From assembly GCF_030317115.1 (NCBI RefSeq), contig NZ_JASZYF010000001.1, forward strand, positions 558,001 to 622,000: 64,000 bases of DNA, in the 5' to 3' direction. Position 1 is the stretch's first letter; the number at the start of each line of letters is the position of its first letter. A program made the translations under genes and the position numbers. The stretch is from Variovorax gracilis (GTDB taxonomy: Bacteria; Pseudomonadota; Gammaproteobacteria; Burkholderiales; Burkholderiaceae_C). The notes beneath the pieces are model-generated. The model saw only the letters and a list, made by a program, of their open reading frames with translations. It was not told where the DNA came from and did not search any database. Of this stretch, positions 10,425 to 19,000 are shown one piece after another.

Positions 10425-11218
10425 GCGTGCCACGCCAGCGCGAGATAGATCGCGAGTTCGCAGACCTGTTGCGTCGCGCCCAGTCCGTCTCCCGTGAAGC
10501 CCTGGAGGCGGCGCATCAGGAGTCGCGCCGTCCACATCGCCGCCAGGGCGCAAAGCAGGAGGGCCGCCAGTCCGTGCTGCGCGCCATGCGACCACAGGAG
10601 GAGCGCAGCGGCCGGGATCGACCACGCGACGCCGACCATCAAGGCGCCACTGCCGATCGCAGCGGCCAGGGGCTTGGCCTTGCTCGCCGCGTTCTCGTCG
10701 CCGACGTAAGGCAGCCATCGGATCAGGAACAACGGCGCGAGCCGCGAAAGCACATGGGCACTCAAGAGCGCAACGGATGCGGTCCAAGCGCCCTGCCCGA
10801 TCAACGTCGCCAACAACACGATCTTCAGGCCGAGCGCCAGCACCAGCGCGATCGCACCGAAAGCGCCGATGCGCGAGTCCTTCATGATCTCGAGCGCGCG
10901 CGCGCGATCGGCCGAGCCGCCGAGTCCATCGGCGACGTCGGCCAGTCCGTCTTCGTGAAACGCGCCGGTCATCAGCACGGTCGCGATGGTCGACAGCGCA
11001 GCAGCCGCGAGAGCGCCAGCGACACCCGGAAGACCGGCTTGCGCGAACCACAGCACACCCGCGCCCACGCCGCCGACGAGCCAGCCCACACCGGGGAAAT
11101 GGGCAGCGCTGGCACGGAGCATCGCCGGACTGAAGCCGACCCAGCCGGCCAGCGGCCCCGTGACCGGGACACGCGTGAAGAACTGCAGCGCCAGCAGGAA
11201 ATGGCGCACCCCGTTCAT
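10421..11218 (-). CDS. cobS: Adenosylcobinamide-GDP ribazoletransferase (cobalamin synthase)
   Basis: Joins adenosylcobinamide-GDP to alpha-ribazole or its phosphate, giving adenosylcobalamin; an inner-membrane enzyme. The 265-residue product starts with the family's LQFFTRVPV segment, has about seven hydrophobic helices, and the metal-binding FHEDGLADVADGLGG motif near residue 90 followed by SRIGAFG. It overlaps cobT upstream and cobC downstream by four bases each. Confidence 0.95.
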   Translation of the reverse strand: MNGVRHFLLALQFFTRVPVTGPLAGWVGFSPAMLRASAAHFPGVGWLVGGVGAGVLWFAQAGLPGVAGALAAAALSTIATVLMTGAFHEDGLADVADGLGGSADRARALEIMKDSRIGAFGAIALVLALGLKIVLLATLIGQGAWTASVALLSAHVLSRLAPLFLIRWLPYVGDENAASKAKPLAAAIGSGALMVGVAWSIPAAALLLWSHGAQHGLAALLLCALAAMWTARLLMRRLQGFTGDGLGATQQVCELAIYLALAWHA

Positions 11219-12258
11219 GGCGTCTCTTGCTTCGACACGCCTGCCGATTCGAAGCTCGCCATCTCGCCCAGGATGCGGCAGGCAGATTCGAGCAGCGGCC
11301 AGGCAAGCGCGGCGCCCGAGCCCTCGCCGAGCCGCAGGTCGAGTTGCAGCAAGGGCTCCAGCCCCAGGACATTCAACAGCAGCCGATGGCCGGGCTCGAC
11401 CGATTGGTGCGCTGCCACGCAGCGCTGCACGACCTGCGGGCGAAGAGCCTGGGCGACGAGCACCGCTGCGCTGGCGATGAAGCCATCGAGCACGATCACG
11501 CGGCGTTCGTGGGCTGCCTGCAACACCACGCCGACCAGCGTGGCGATCTCGAAGCCGCCGAGGGCGGACAGCGCATCGAGCGGTGCCGTGGCATCGGCAT
11601 GCCGTTCGAGCACTCCCCGCAGGATCTTGCGCTTGTGCGCACGGCCTGCGGCGTCCAGTCCGGTTCCGGCGCCGGTGCAGGCATCGATGTCCTGGTGGGC
11701 AATGCGTGCCAGCAGCATCGCCGCGGCGGACGAATTGCCGATGCCCATCTCGCCCAGCAGCACCGCGTTGCCTGGCAACTCACGCAGGAGCGCCATGCCG
11801 TTGGCAATGGCCGTCTCGCACTGCGCCGCGCTCATGGCCGGTTCGACGGAAGCGTCCGCCGTGCCGGCTGCCGTCTTGCGGATCAACAGGCCGTCGCGTG
11901 GCGCGAAGTCGTGGCGCACGCCGCAGTCGACCACCGTCAACGTCAGGCCGTGCTGGCGCGCCAGCACACTGACGGCCGCGCCGCCGGCGAGGAAGTTCTC
12001 GACCATCTGCCAGGTCACGTCGCTCGGATAGACGGACACCCCGCGCGCGGCCAGGCCGTGGTCGCCGGCGCAGACGACCATCTGAGGCGCCGTCATCGAT
12101 GGCGAGTCGGTGCCGAGGATCGTGCCCAGCCGCAGGGCCAGCGCCTCCAGCCGGCCCAAAGCGCCGACCGGCTTGGTCTTGCCATCGAGCAGATGCTGCA
12201 GGCGCGCAGAAAGTGCAGCGTCGTCGAGGTCGGGGACCGAAGGGAGTTCCAATGTCAT
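11215..12258 (-). CDS. cobT: Nicotinate-nucleotide--dimethylbenzimidazole phosphoribosyltransferase
   Basis: Makes alpha-ribazole 5'-phosphate from nicotinate mononucleotide and dimethylbenzimidazole, supplying the lower ligand of cobalamin. The 347-residue length is normal. Recognisable elements are VCAGDHGLAARGVSVYP, the GEMGIGNSSAAAML segment, the VLDGFIASAA segment, and LRLGEGSGAALAWPL with the glutamate at the catalytic position. It overlaps cobQ and cobS by four bases each. No bluB or other gene for dimethylbenzimidazole synthesis is in the window. Confidence 0.96.
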   Translation of the reverse strand: MTLELPSVPDLDDAALSARLQHLLDGKTKPVGALGRLEALALRLGTILGTDSPSMTAPQMVVCAGDHGLAARGVSVYPSDVTWQMVENFLAGGAAVSVLARQHGLTLTVVDCGVRHDFAPRDGLLIRKTAAGTADASVEPAMSAAQCETAIANGMALLRELPGNAVLLGEMGIGNSSAAAMLLARIAHQDIDACTGAGTGLDAAGRAHKRKILRGVLERHADATAPLDALSALGGFEIATLVGVVLQAAHERRVIVLDGFIASAAVLVAQALRPQVVQRCVAAHQSVEPGHRLLLNVLGLEPLLQLDLRLGEGSGAALAWPLLESACRILGEMASFESAGVSKQETP

Positions 12259-13724
12259 TCGATCAGCGAGCGCAGCACGCCCGGTTCAAAGTGGGAGTCG
12301 ATGTGGTCGGCCAGTCCGTCGAACACCGCGTCCAGCGTGCGCGCGGCGACGCCAAACATCGCCTGCAGCACGGCAGGGTCTTCGAAGAGACCATGAAGAT
12401 AAAGCCCGAGGACGTTGCCAGCGCCGTTTTGCCACGCCAGCTCATCGGGCATCACTGCCGTGGCCCGGTCACCGGCGGCGGCCATCGCGGCATGCTCCGC
12501 GGTTTGGCCGTGGTGGATCTCGTAGCCGCGCACGTTGATGCCGGACAACGCCGACCAAGGCCCTGCGAGCGTGGCGAAGGCGGCCTCCCGGTGGCGCACG
12601 GTCTTGTCCACCGCGAACACGGTGACCAGCGGCAGCAACCCCAGCCCGGGCCCATTGCCGTCGACGCCGTGTGGATCGATCAGGGCCTCGCCCAGCATCT
12701 GCAGGCCACCGCAAACGCCCAGCACCATGCCGCCACGCGACGCATGCGCAGCCACCGCGCGATCCAGCCCTTGCGTGCGCATCCACGCCAGATCACCGCT
12801 GGTGTGCTTGGAGCCCGGCAGGATGATCCAGTCCGCGCCTGCGACGTCGGCCGGGCTCCGCGCCCAGCGCAGGCGTACGCCCGCAATGTTCTTGAGCGGC
12901 TGGAATTCGTCCAGGTTGCTGATCCGCGGATAGGCAATCACTGCGATGGTTCGGGTGACTTCGCCGCTCGACACGCTGCGATCGTCGAAGACGCCGTCCT
13001 CCTCCGGCAGGCCGTGCTGCCACCACATGGGCAGCGTCGCAACAGTAGGCACGCCCGTCAGCGCCTGCAACTGCTGCGGGGCCGGCGCCAGCAAAGACGC
13101 ATCGCCGCGGAACTTGTTGAGAACGAAGCCGGCGAGCATGTCGCGGTCGCCCGGCGGCATCAGCGCCCAGGTGCCATAGAGATGGGCGAAGGCGCCGCCG
13201 CGGTCGATGTCCGTCACCAGCAGGCAGCGCGCCCCGGCGCGACGCGCGACACGGAGGTTGACGATGTCGCTCTCCATCAGGTTGATCTCGGCCGGCGAGC
13301 CTGCGCCTTCGATGACGACGACATCGTTGTCGGCACGCAGTTCATCCAGCGCCTGGGCGATCCGCGGCCACACCCGCTCGCTTCGCCCGCGCCAGGGCAA
13401 CTCCGAAAGTTCGTTGCTCACCTGCCCCATCAGGATGACCTGGCTGTGGGTGTCCCGTTCTGGCTTGAGGAGCAGCGGATTCATGCGCACCTCAGGCTCG
13501 GCCCGCGCCGCCAGGGCCTGGAAATACTGTGCACTGCCGATCTCGCCGCCCGCGACGACCCTCGCGTTGTTGCTCATGTTCTGCGCCTTGAACGGCGCGA
13601 CCTGGAGCCCCTGCCGGGCATACCAACGGCACAGCGCCGTAGCGAGCCAGCTCTTGCCGGCGCCGCTGGTGGTGCCAAGGACCATGACGCAGCGCGCTCG
13701 GCGGTTTAGCACATCGGGAATCAT
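12255..13724 (-). CDS. cobQ: Adenosylcobyric acid synthase (glutamine-hydrolysing)
   Basis: Amidates four side chains of adenosylcobyrinic acid a,c-diamide. The 489-residue product has the N-terminal P-loop-like LGTTSGAGKSW domain, then FKAQNMSNNA, and a C-terminal class I glutamine-amidotransferase-like domain with the nucleophile cysteine in LGVCGGLQML and the histidine in YEIHHG. First gene of the minus-strand cobQTSC operon; the promoter should lie in the 123 bases between 13725 and 13847. I found no cobalamin-riboswitch box there. No cobyrinate a,c-diamide synthase (cobB/cbiA) or corrin-ring gene accompanies it. Confidence 0.95.
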   Translation of the reverse strand: MIPDVLNRRARCVMVLGTTSGAGKSWLATALCRWYARQGLQVAPFKAQNMSNNARVVAGGEIGSAQYFQALAARAEPEVRMNPLLLKPERDTHSQVILMGQVSNELSELPWRGRSERVWPRIAQALDELRADNDVVVIEGAGSPAEINLMESDIVNLRVARRAGARCLLVTDIDRGGAFAHLYGTWALMPPGDRDMLAGFVLNKFRGDASLLAPAPQQLQALTGVPTVATLPMWWQHGLPEEDGVFDDRSVSSGEVTRTIAVIAYPRISNLDEFQPLKNIAGVRLRWARSPADVAGADWIILPGSKHTSGDLAWMRTQGLDRAVAAHASRGGMVLGVCGGLQMLGEALIDPHGVDGNGPGLGLLPLVTVFAVDKTVRHREAAFATLAGPWSALSGINVRGYEIHHGQTAEHAAMAAAGDRATAVMPDELAWQNGAGNVLGLYLHGLFEDPAVLQAMFGVAARTLDAVFDGLADHIDSHFEPGVLRSLIE

Positions 13725-13847
13725 GGGTGCGATTGTCCTTTACGTGAAGTTCGTCACGCTTCCCGTTGCGGCCTTCAATGAGGTCGAAACTATTCATTCG
13801 ATTCGCCCGTAGCTTCAAGACTTGTTCAGAAAAGGGAGCCCCGGCGA

Positions 13848-14078
13848 ATGCCAGCTTTACGAGATATCGCGCTCACGGTGGAGGAGCGTGGACAGAATCA
13901 ATACTTCTGGGTCCTCCTGGAGGCCTTCAACAGCGACGCCGTCGAAGCGATCCACTACCAGCGGATCCACACCGCCTCCGTGGCCCAGACCACCTATTCC
14001 AGCGCGCTGGTGATGGGCGCGAATGCGCTGCGCAGGCTGATCGAGTCCAACTCGGGGCGGATCGACACCGGCTTCTAG
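13848..14078 (+). CDS. Small conserved-looking protein of unknown function
   Basis: A 76-residue, soluble, cysteine-free product with no signal peptide or membrane segment. The start is preceded by AGGGAG about eight bases upstream. The sequence alternates short beta-prone and helical stretches (ALTVEERGQNQYFWVLLEAF ... SALVMGANALRRLIESN). It stands alone, divergent from cobQ, and is followed at once by a strong terminator, so it is a monocistronic unit. I know of no function. Confidence 0.7.
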   Translation: MPALRDIALTVEERGQNQYFWVLLEAFNSDAVEAIHYQRIHTASVAQTTYSSALVMGANALRRLIESNSGRIDTGF

Positions 14079-14088
14079 CGCCCACAAA

Positions 14089-14123
14089 AAAGCCGCCCGG
14101 GGAATGCCTCGCCGGGCGGCTTT
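14089..14123. terminator. Bidirectional intrinsic terminator
   Basis: A 12-bp perfect stem (AAAGCCGCCCGG / CCGGGCGGCTTT) with an 11-base loop. It serves the small plus-strand gene ending at 14078 and, in the opposite direction, the amidohydrolase gene ending at 14136; A- and T-rich tracts lie on both sides. Confidence 0.9.
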
Positions 14124-14135
14124 CTGCTTTCAGTT

Positions 14136-15815
14136 TCAATCGCCTGCTTTTTGCGAGTAGACCTTTTCGCCCGCCAGCCACGTTTCAAGTACCTTGGTCT
14201 TCCACAAGTCTGCCGGCGCGATCTTGAACGGGTCCTGGTCGACCACGATGAAATCGGCCCACTTGCCGGGCTCAAGCGAACCGATTGCCTTTTCCTGGTG
14301 CTGCGCATACGCGGCATCGAGGGTGAAGGCGCGGAATGCCTGGGGCAGCGTCATTGCCTCCTCGGGATGCCAGCCTTCGATGGGCTTGCCTTCATGGTCG
14401 GTACGCGTCACGGCGGCATGCAGACCAAAGAAGGGGTTGGCCGACTCGACGGGGAAGTCCGAACCACCCGCGATCACGGTGCCTTGTTTCAGGATCGTGC
14501 GCCAGGCGTACGCGCCCTTGATCCGCTCCTTGCCGACGCGGTCTTCCGCCATGTTCATGTCGCTCGTGGCGTGCGTGGGCTGCATCGAGGCGATCAGGCC
14601 CAAGGTCTTGAAGCGCGGAATGTCCGAGATCGCCACCACTTGAGCGTGCTCGATGCGGTTGCGCTGCTCGATGCCGCCGCCGTCCTTGTACGCAGCCTCG
14701 AAGGCATTCAGGATCTGGCGGTTGGCCGCATCGCCGATGGCATGGACGTTGACCTGGTAGCCGGCCTTGAGCGCGGTCTTCATCTTGGCCTGGACCGTGG
14801 CATCGTCCATGAACAGCAACCCCTTGTTGCTGTGGTCGTCCGAATAGGGTTCGAGCAGCGCCGCGCCACGGCTGCCCAGGGCGCCGTCGGCGTAGAGCTT
14901 GACCGAGCGCAGGTTGAAGCGGTCGTCCGCATAGCCCTTCAGCGGGCCGCTGGCGGACAGCACCTTGAAGTCGTCGGCCACGTCGCCAATCATGGCGTAG
15001 ACGCGGGTCGTGAGCTTCTTCTGGTCGGCGAACTCGCGGTAGATCTTCACCTCGTTGGCCGTCACGCCGGCATCGCCCACGCCCGTGAGACCCAGGGAGC
15101 CGAAGTGCCGCAATGCAGAGTCGAGTGCGATGCGACGTTCAGCGTCGGAGTACGGAGGCATGACCTTCACGAGCAGGGCCTGCGCCTTGTCGACCAGCAC
15201 ACCACTCGGGTTGCCGTTGGCGTCGCGCTCGATGCGGCCGCCCACTGGGTCGGGCGTCTCGCGCGTGATGCCGGCGAGTTGCAGCGCCTTGGTGTTGGCC
15301 CAGGTCGCGTGGCCGTCCACGCGGCGCAGCGTCGCGGGGCGGTCGGCAATGGCGACGTCGAGTTCAGCCGCGGTCGGGAAACGGCCGAGCTTCCAGATCA
15401 CCTGGTTCCAGCCCTGTCCCATGATCCACTGGCGAACCGGGTTGGCTTCGGCGTAGGCCTTGACGCGGGCTTGCGCTTCCTGCAGCGACTGGGTACCGGT
15501 GACCGCGACTTCGCTCGTGCGGAAGCCGATGCGGAACACGTGCCCGTGGGCGTCGATCAAGCCCGGCAGCAGGGTCTTGCCCTGACCGTCGACGCGACGG
15601 GCATCGGGGTACTGCTTGGCGAGCACGGCCGCATCGCCGACGCCGAGCACCTTGCCCTGGTCGAAGACCAGGCCGGTGAAAGACGTCAGTTTGTCCTGGC
15701 TGAAGGTGTAGCCCTGAACGTGGTCCACCAGCGTCGGCGCGGCTTGGGCCGAACCGGCCGCGAGGGCCGCGGCAGCAGCGAGCACCGCTACGGGTTGCAA
15801 GAGGTATTTTTTCAT
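14136..15815 (-). CDS. Exported amidohydrolase (Amidohydro_3 / YtcJ-like)
   Basis: A metal-dependent hydrolase of 559 residues with a signal peptide (MKKYLLQPVAVLAAAAALAAGSAQA, cleaved near residue 25), so it acts in the periplasm. Motifs are LLPGLIDAHGHVFRIG (metal ligands His-X-His), the HAIGDAANRQ histidine, and AGGSDFPVESANPFFGLHAA with the catalytic aspartate near the C-terminal third. This is the architecture of the YtcJ-like branch acting on amide or N-formyl-type substrates; the substrate is unknown. It sits 15 bases downstream of an amino-acid permease gene in the same direction, suggesting that it releases an amino acid or related compound that the permease imports. Confidence 0.9.
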   Translation of the reverse strand: MKKYLLQPVAVLAAAAALAAGSAQAAPTLVDHVQGYTFSQDKLTSFTGLVFDQGKVLGVGDAAVLAKQYPDARRVDGQGKTLLPGLIDAHGHVFRIGFRTSEVAVTGTQSLQEAQARVKAYAEANPVRQWIMGQGWNQVIWKLGRFPTAAELDVAIADRPATLRRVDGHATWANTKALQLAGITRETPDPVGGRIERDANGNPSGVLVDKAQALLVKVMPPYSDAERRIALDSALRHFGSLGLTGVGDAGVTANEVKIYREFADQKKLTTRVYAMIGDVADDFKVLSASGPLKGYADDRFNLRSVKLYADGALGSRGAALLEPYSDDHSNKGLLFMDDATVQAKMKTALKAGYQVNVHAIGDAANRQILNAFEAAYKDGGGIEQRNRIEHAQVVAISDIPRFKTLGLIASMQPTHATSDMNMAEDRVGKERIKGAYAWRTILKQGTVIAGGSDFPVESANPFFGLHAAVTRTDHEGKPIEGWHPEEAMTLPQAFRAFTLDAAYAQHQEKAIGSLEPGKWADFIVVDQDPFKIAPADLWKTKVLETWLAGEKVYSQKAGD

Positions 15816-15830
15816 TGGAGTTCTCCTTGG

Positions 15831-17339
15831 TTATTGGATTTGCGAACCGGGCGTATTCGGTCGCGGGAAATACATGTCGGCGTAGGCCACGATGCGGGTC
15901 TTGCGAACCACTCGATAGCCCAGCCACATCGCCAGAAAGATCGGGATGCCGATGTAGGTGGCCAGCACGGCAATCCAGTCGATGCGCCCGCCCATGAAGG
16001 CTGCGTAGTTCTGCCCCAGCGTCACGATCAGGCAGAGCCCGAACGCGAACAGGGGACCGTACGGAAAGAATGGCGAGCGGTAAGGCAGCATTGCCAGGTC
16101 CAGCCCCTGCGCCATGAAGCCCTTGCGAAACCGGTAGTGGCTGATGGCGATGCCCAGCCACGCGATGAAGCCCGTCATGCCCGACAGGTTGAGCAGCCAC
16201 AGATAGACGCTCTGGCTTTCGAACAGCGAGGTCAGGAAGCACAACGCGCCCACCAGCGCAGTCGCCAGCAGTGCATAAAGCGGCACTCCGTTGCGGGTCA
16301 GCCGGGCAAAGCAGCGCGGCGCACGCCCGTCGACGGCCAGATTGAAAAGCATCCGCGTCGACGCGTACATGCCCGAATTGCCGGCCGACAGGACGGCCGA
16401 GAGGATCACCGCGTTCATCACGCTCGCGGCGAACGCCATGCCCGCACGCTGGAACACGAGGGTGAAGGGACTCACGCTGACCGCGCCGATATCGGTCTTG
16501 ATCAGGTTCGGGTCGGTGTACGGGATGAGGATGCCGATGACCAGGATGGCCAGCACATAGAACAACAGGATGCGCCAGAACACCTGCCGCATGGCGCGCG
16601 GAATGGTCCTGCCTGGATCCTTGGATTCACCCGCGGCGACGCCGATCAGCTCGGTTCCCTGGAACGAGAAACCCGCGATCATCGCGACACCGATCATGGC
16701 CGGCAGCCCGCCCACGAAGGGCGCGTCTCCCACCGTGAAGTTCGACAGCCCCGGAGAGCGCTCGCCGTTCATGATGCCGAAGATCATCAGCGTGCCGATC
16801 GCGATGAAGGCCACGACCGCCACCACCTTGATCAATGCGAACCAGAATTCCGCCTCGCCGAAGCCGCGCACGGAAATCGCGTTGAGCAGGAACATCACCG
16901 AGAGAAACAGCGCGCTCCACATCACGCCCGACGTGCCCGGGAACCAGTACTGCATGACCAGTTGGGCAGCGGCCAGTTCGACGGCAATCGTGACGGCCCA
17001 GTTGTACCAATAGTTCCAGCCCAGCGCGAAGCCAAAGCCTTCGTCGACATACAACGCGCCGTAGGTGGCGAACGACCCGGAAACCGGCATGTAGGCCGCG
17101 AGTTCGCCGAGGCTGGTCATGAGGAAGAACACCATCGCGCCGATGAGCAGGTAAGCCATCAGCGCCCCACCCGGGCCCGCCTGCGACACGCTGGCGCCCG
17201 ATGCCACGAACAGCCCCGTGCCGATCGACCCGCCGATCGCGATCATCGTCAGGTGTCGCGCACCCAGCGCCCGCCGCAACTTGGGCGCGGCATTTTTGTC
17301 AAGGGAGTTGGATGTCGCCGGCGCTGATGTCGTCTGCAT
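15831..17339 (-). CDS. Amino-acid permease (APC family, LysP-like)
   Basis: A 502-residue inner-membrane permease of the amino acid-polyamine-organocation family with about 12 transmembrane helices. Typical family segments are HLTMIAIGGSIGTGLFVASG (helix 1), the GFALGWNYWYNWA segment, and SFQGTELIGVAAGESKDPGRTIPRA, which matches the LysP/AroP/GabP branch. I take the ATG at 17339; an in-frame start 14 codons upstream only adds a non-homologous stretch. First gene of a two-gene unit with the amidohydrolase. The transported amino acid is not certain. Confidence 0.9.
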   Translation of the reverse strand: MQTTSAPATSNSLDKNAAPKLRRALGARHLTMIAIGGSIGTGLFVASGASVSQAGPGGALMAYLLIGAMVFFLMTSLGELAAYMPVSGSFATYGALYVDEGFGFALGWNYWYNWAVTIAVELAAAQLVMQYWFPGTSGVMWSALFLSVMFLLNAISVRGFGEAEFWFALIKVVAVVAFIAIGTLMIFGIMNGERSPGLSNFTVGDAPFVGGLPAMIGVAMIAGFSFQGTELIGVAAGESKDPGRTIPRAMRQVFWRILLFYVLAILVIGILIPYTDPNLIKTDIGAVSVSPFTLVFQRAGMAFAASVMNAVILSAVLSAGNSGMYASTRMLFNLAVDGRAPRCFARLTRNGVPLYALLATALVGALCFLTSLFESQSVYLWLLNLSGMTGFIAWLGIAISHYRFRKGFMAQGLDLAMLPYRSPFFPYGPLFAFGLCLIVTLGQNYAAFMGGRIDWIAVLATYIGIPIFLAMWLGYRVVRKTRIVAYADMYFPRPNTPGSQIQ

Positions 17340-17459
17340 ACGCAATTTTCTGTTTGATGCTCGGCACACCGATGACATCAAACCCGACGATCAGCGCGAA
17401 AGCGCCGGGAGTCTATCAGGCCGCCCGAAGCCGATCTCGGGCCGCCGTGCACATACTTC

Positions 17460-18959
17460 TTATTCCAAATTCATCGGGCGAGTGGCCGCAACCTGCGCCT
17501 TGCCTGTTGCACCGGGAGCTACCGGCCCGGCATCCCAGCCACCACCAATTGCACGGATCAAGCCGACCGTCGCCTGGTATTGAGCTGACTTCACCTGCAA
17601 CGCCTGCCTGCGGTTCTGCAATTCCTGCCGACGGGCATCGAGCAAGTCCAGCTGGCTGACCAGACCATTGCGATAGCGCGAATCCGACAAGGTCGTGGCC
17701 CGGGTCGCCGACGCCACCGCCTTGGCCTGCACGCCGGATTGCTGCTCCAGGATTCGCAGGGAAGAGAGCTGGTCCTCCACCTCCTTGAAGGCGACGAGCA
17801 CTTGCGACCGGTAGTTTGCGAGCGCGCCATCGAGCTGCGCCGAGGCGTTCTGCACGCCCGCTTCGCGGCGTCCACCATCGAAGATCGGCAACGCGAGCAA
17901 CGCACCAATGCCCCATGACCGTGCCGACCATTTCACGAGGTCGCTGAAGTCCGACGTCGCGTATCCGCCGCCCGCGGTCAATGCGATATCGGGAAACCAG
18001 GCCGCCTGCGCGACGCCGACGCGCGCCTGCGCCGCCAGCACCGCCTTCTGCGCGGCAGAGATGTCCGGCCGGCGCGTGAGCACTGTCGCAGGCACGCCCG
18101 GCGGGATCGTGGGCAAGGCGGTCGACCATTCATCCGCGCTCACGCCGAAGTCCGACGCCAGGTCGCCTGCCAGCACCGCCAGCGCGTGCTCCAGTTCGGC
18201 ACGGCGGCGGTCCAGCGTCATTGCATCGGACTCGGTGGAGGCGACTTCGGTCTCGACGCGCGCCACGTCGAGTTCGGCCACGTCGCCTGCCCGTTCGCGG
18301 CTCTGCGTCAGCTTCAGGGTGTCGCGATAGGCCTCGACCGTTTCCCTCACCAGCGCACGCTCGGCATCGAGAGCGCGCAGGGCGAGATAGGTCTGCGCCA
18401 CCTCGGCTTCGACCAGCAGGCGCGTGCTCTGCAGCAGCCCGTCGCGGGAATCGGCATCGAGCCGTGCCGCATCGCTCGCTCGGGACAACTTGCCGAAGAG
18501 GTCCAGCTCATAGGAGAGTTCCAGCCCCGCCGTGAACAACGAAGACGGCCTGGGCGTCAGGTTGCGGTCCAGGCCGGCACTGCGCACGCCGCCTGCGACG
18601 GCGTTGACCTGCGGCGCACGATCCGCATCTGCGTTGCGGGCCAACGCGCGGGCTTCTGCAAGCCGCGCTGCCGCGGCCTGGATGCTGGTGTTGCGCGCGT
18701 CGGCGCTCGCAATCAGCTTGTCGAGCACCGGATCGTTGAACGCGCGCCACCATTCGCCCCGCGCTTGCGCTTCGGCGGGCTGGGCACGCGTCCACGCGCC
18801 CTCCGGCGCTACGGCGGCCTGCTCCTTGAACTGTGCGGGCGGCGTGAACGAGGGAAGCTCCGCCGGCGCCGTGGCGCAGCCTGCGAGCACCAGCGCCGCC
18901 AGCAGCGGTGCCAGCGCGGCGCGCCACCGCAAGCCTCGGGATGGAGATGTCTGATTCAT
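17460..18959 (-). CDS. Outer-membrane efflux lipoprotein, NodT family (OprN/OpcM-like)
   Basis: The outer-membrane channel of the tripartite pump whose other parts lie just upstream. The 499-residue product has a lipoprotein signal with lipobox LAGC (Cys28), a WWRAFNDPVLDKLI segment near residue 70, and two outer-membrane-efflux repeats rich in alpha-helical coiled coil (for example LAEARALARNADADRAPQVNAVAGG and the C-terminal YRNGLVSQLDLLDARRQ). I start it at 18959; the frame is open upstream but lies antisense of nothing and overlaps the RND gene's 3' end. It follows the RND gene by 41 bases. Confidence 0.92.
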   Translation of the reverse strand: MNQTSPSRGLRWRAALAPLLAALVLAGCATAPAELPSFTPPAQFKEQAAVAPEGAWTRAQPAEAQARGEWWRAFNDPVLDKLIASADARNTSIQAAAARLAEARALARNADADRAPQVNAVAGGVRSAGLDRNLTPRPSSLFTAGLELSYELDLFGKLSRASDAARLDADSRDGLLQSTRLLVEAEVAQTYLALRALDAERALVRETVEAYRDTLKLTQSRERAGDVAELDVARVETEVASTESDAMTLDRRRAELEHALAVLAGDLASDFGVSADEWSTALPTIPPGVPATVLTRRPDISAAQKAVLAAQARVGVAQAAWFPDIALTAGGGYATSDFSDLVKWSARSWGIGALLALPIFDGGRREAGVQNASAQLDGALANYRSQVLVAFKEVEDQLSSLRILEQQSGVQAKAVASATRATTLSDSRYRNGLVSQLDLLDARRQELQNRRQALQVKSAQYQATVGLIRAIGGGWDAGPVAPGATGKAQVAATRPMNLE

Positions 18960-19000
18960 GATGAACTTTCTGAACGTTGGGAGGTGAGCGCCAGATCGCC

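Noticed and set aside
13725..13847. Second cobalamin riboswitch before cobQ
   Set aside because: No B12 box and no CCGCAACGG core on the minus strand in this stretch.
14151..17327. Plus-strand open frame of about 1058 codons
   Set aside because: Antisense to the amidohydrolase and permease genes, both of which have clear motifs; the product is low-complexity Arg/His/Asp-rich with no motif.
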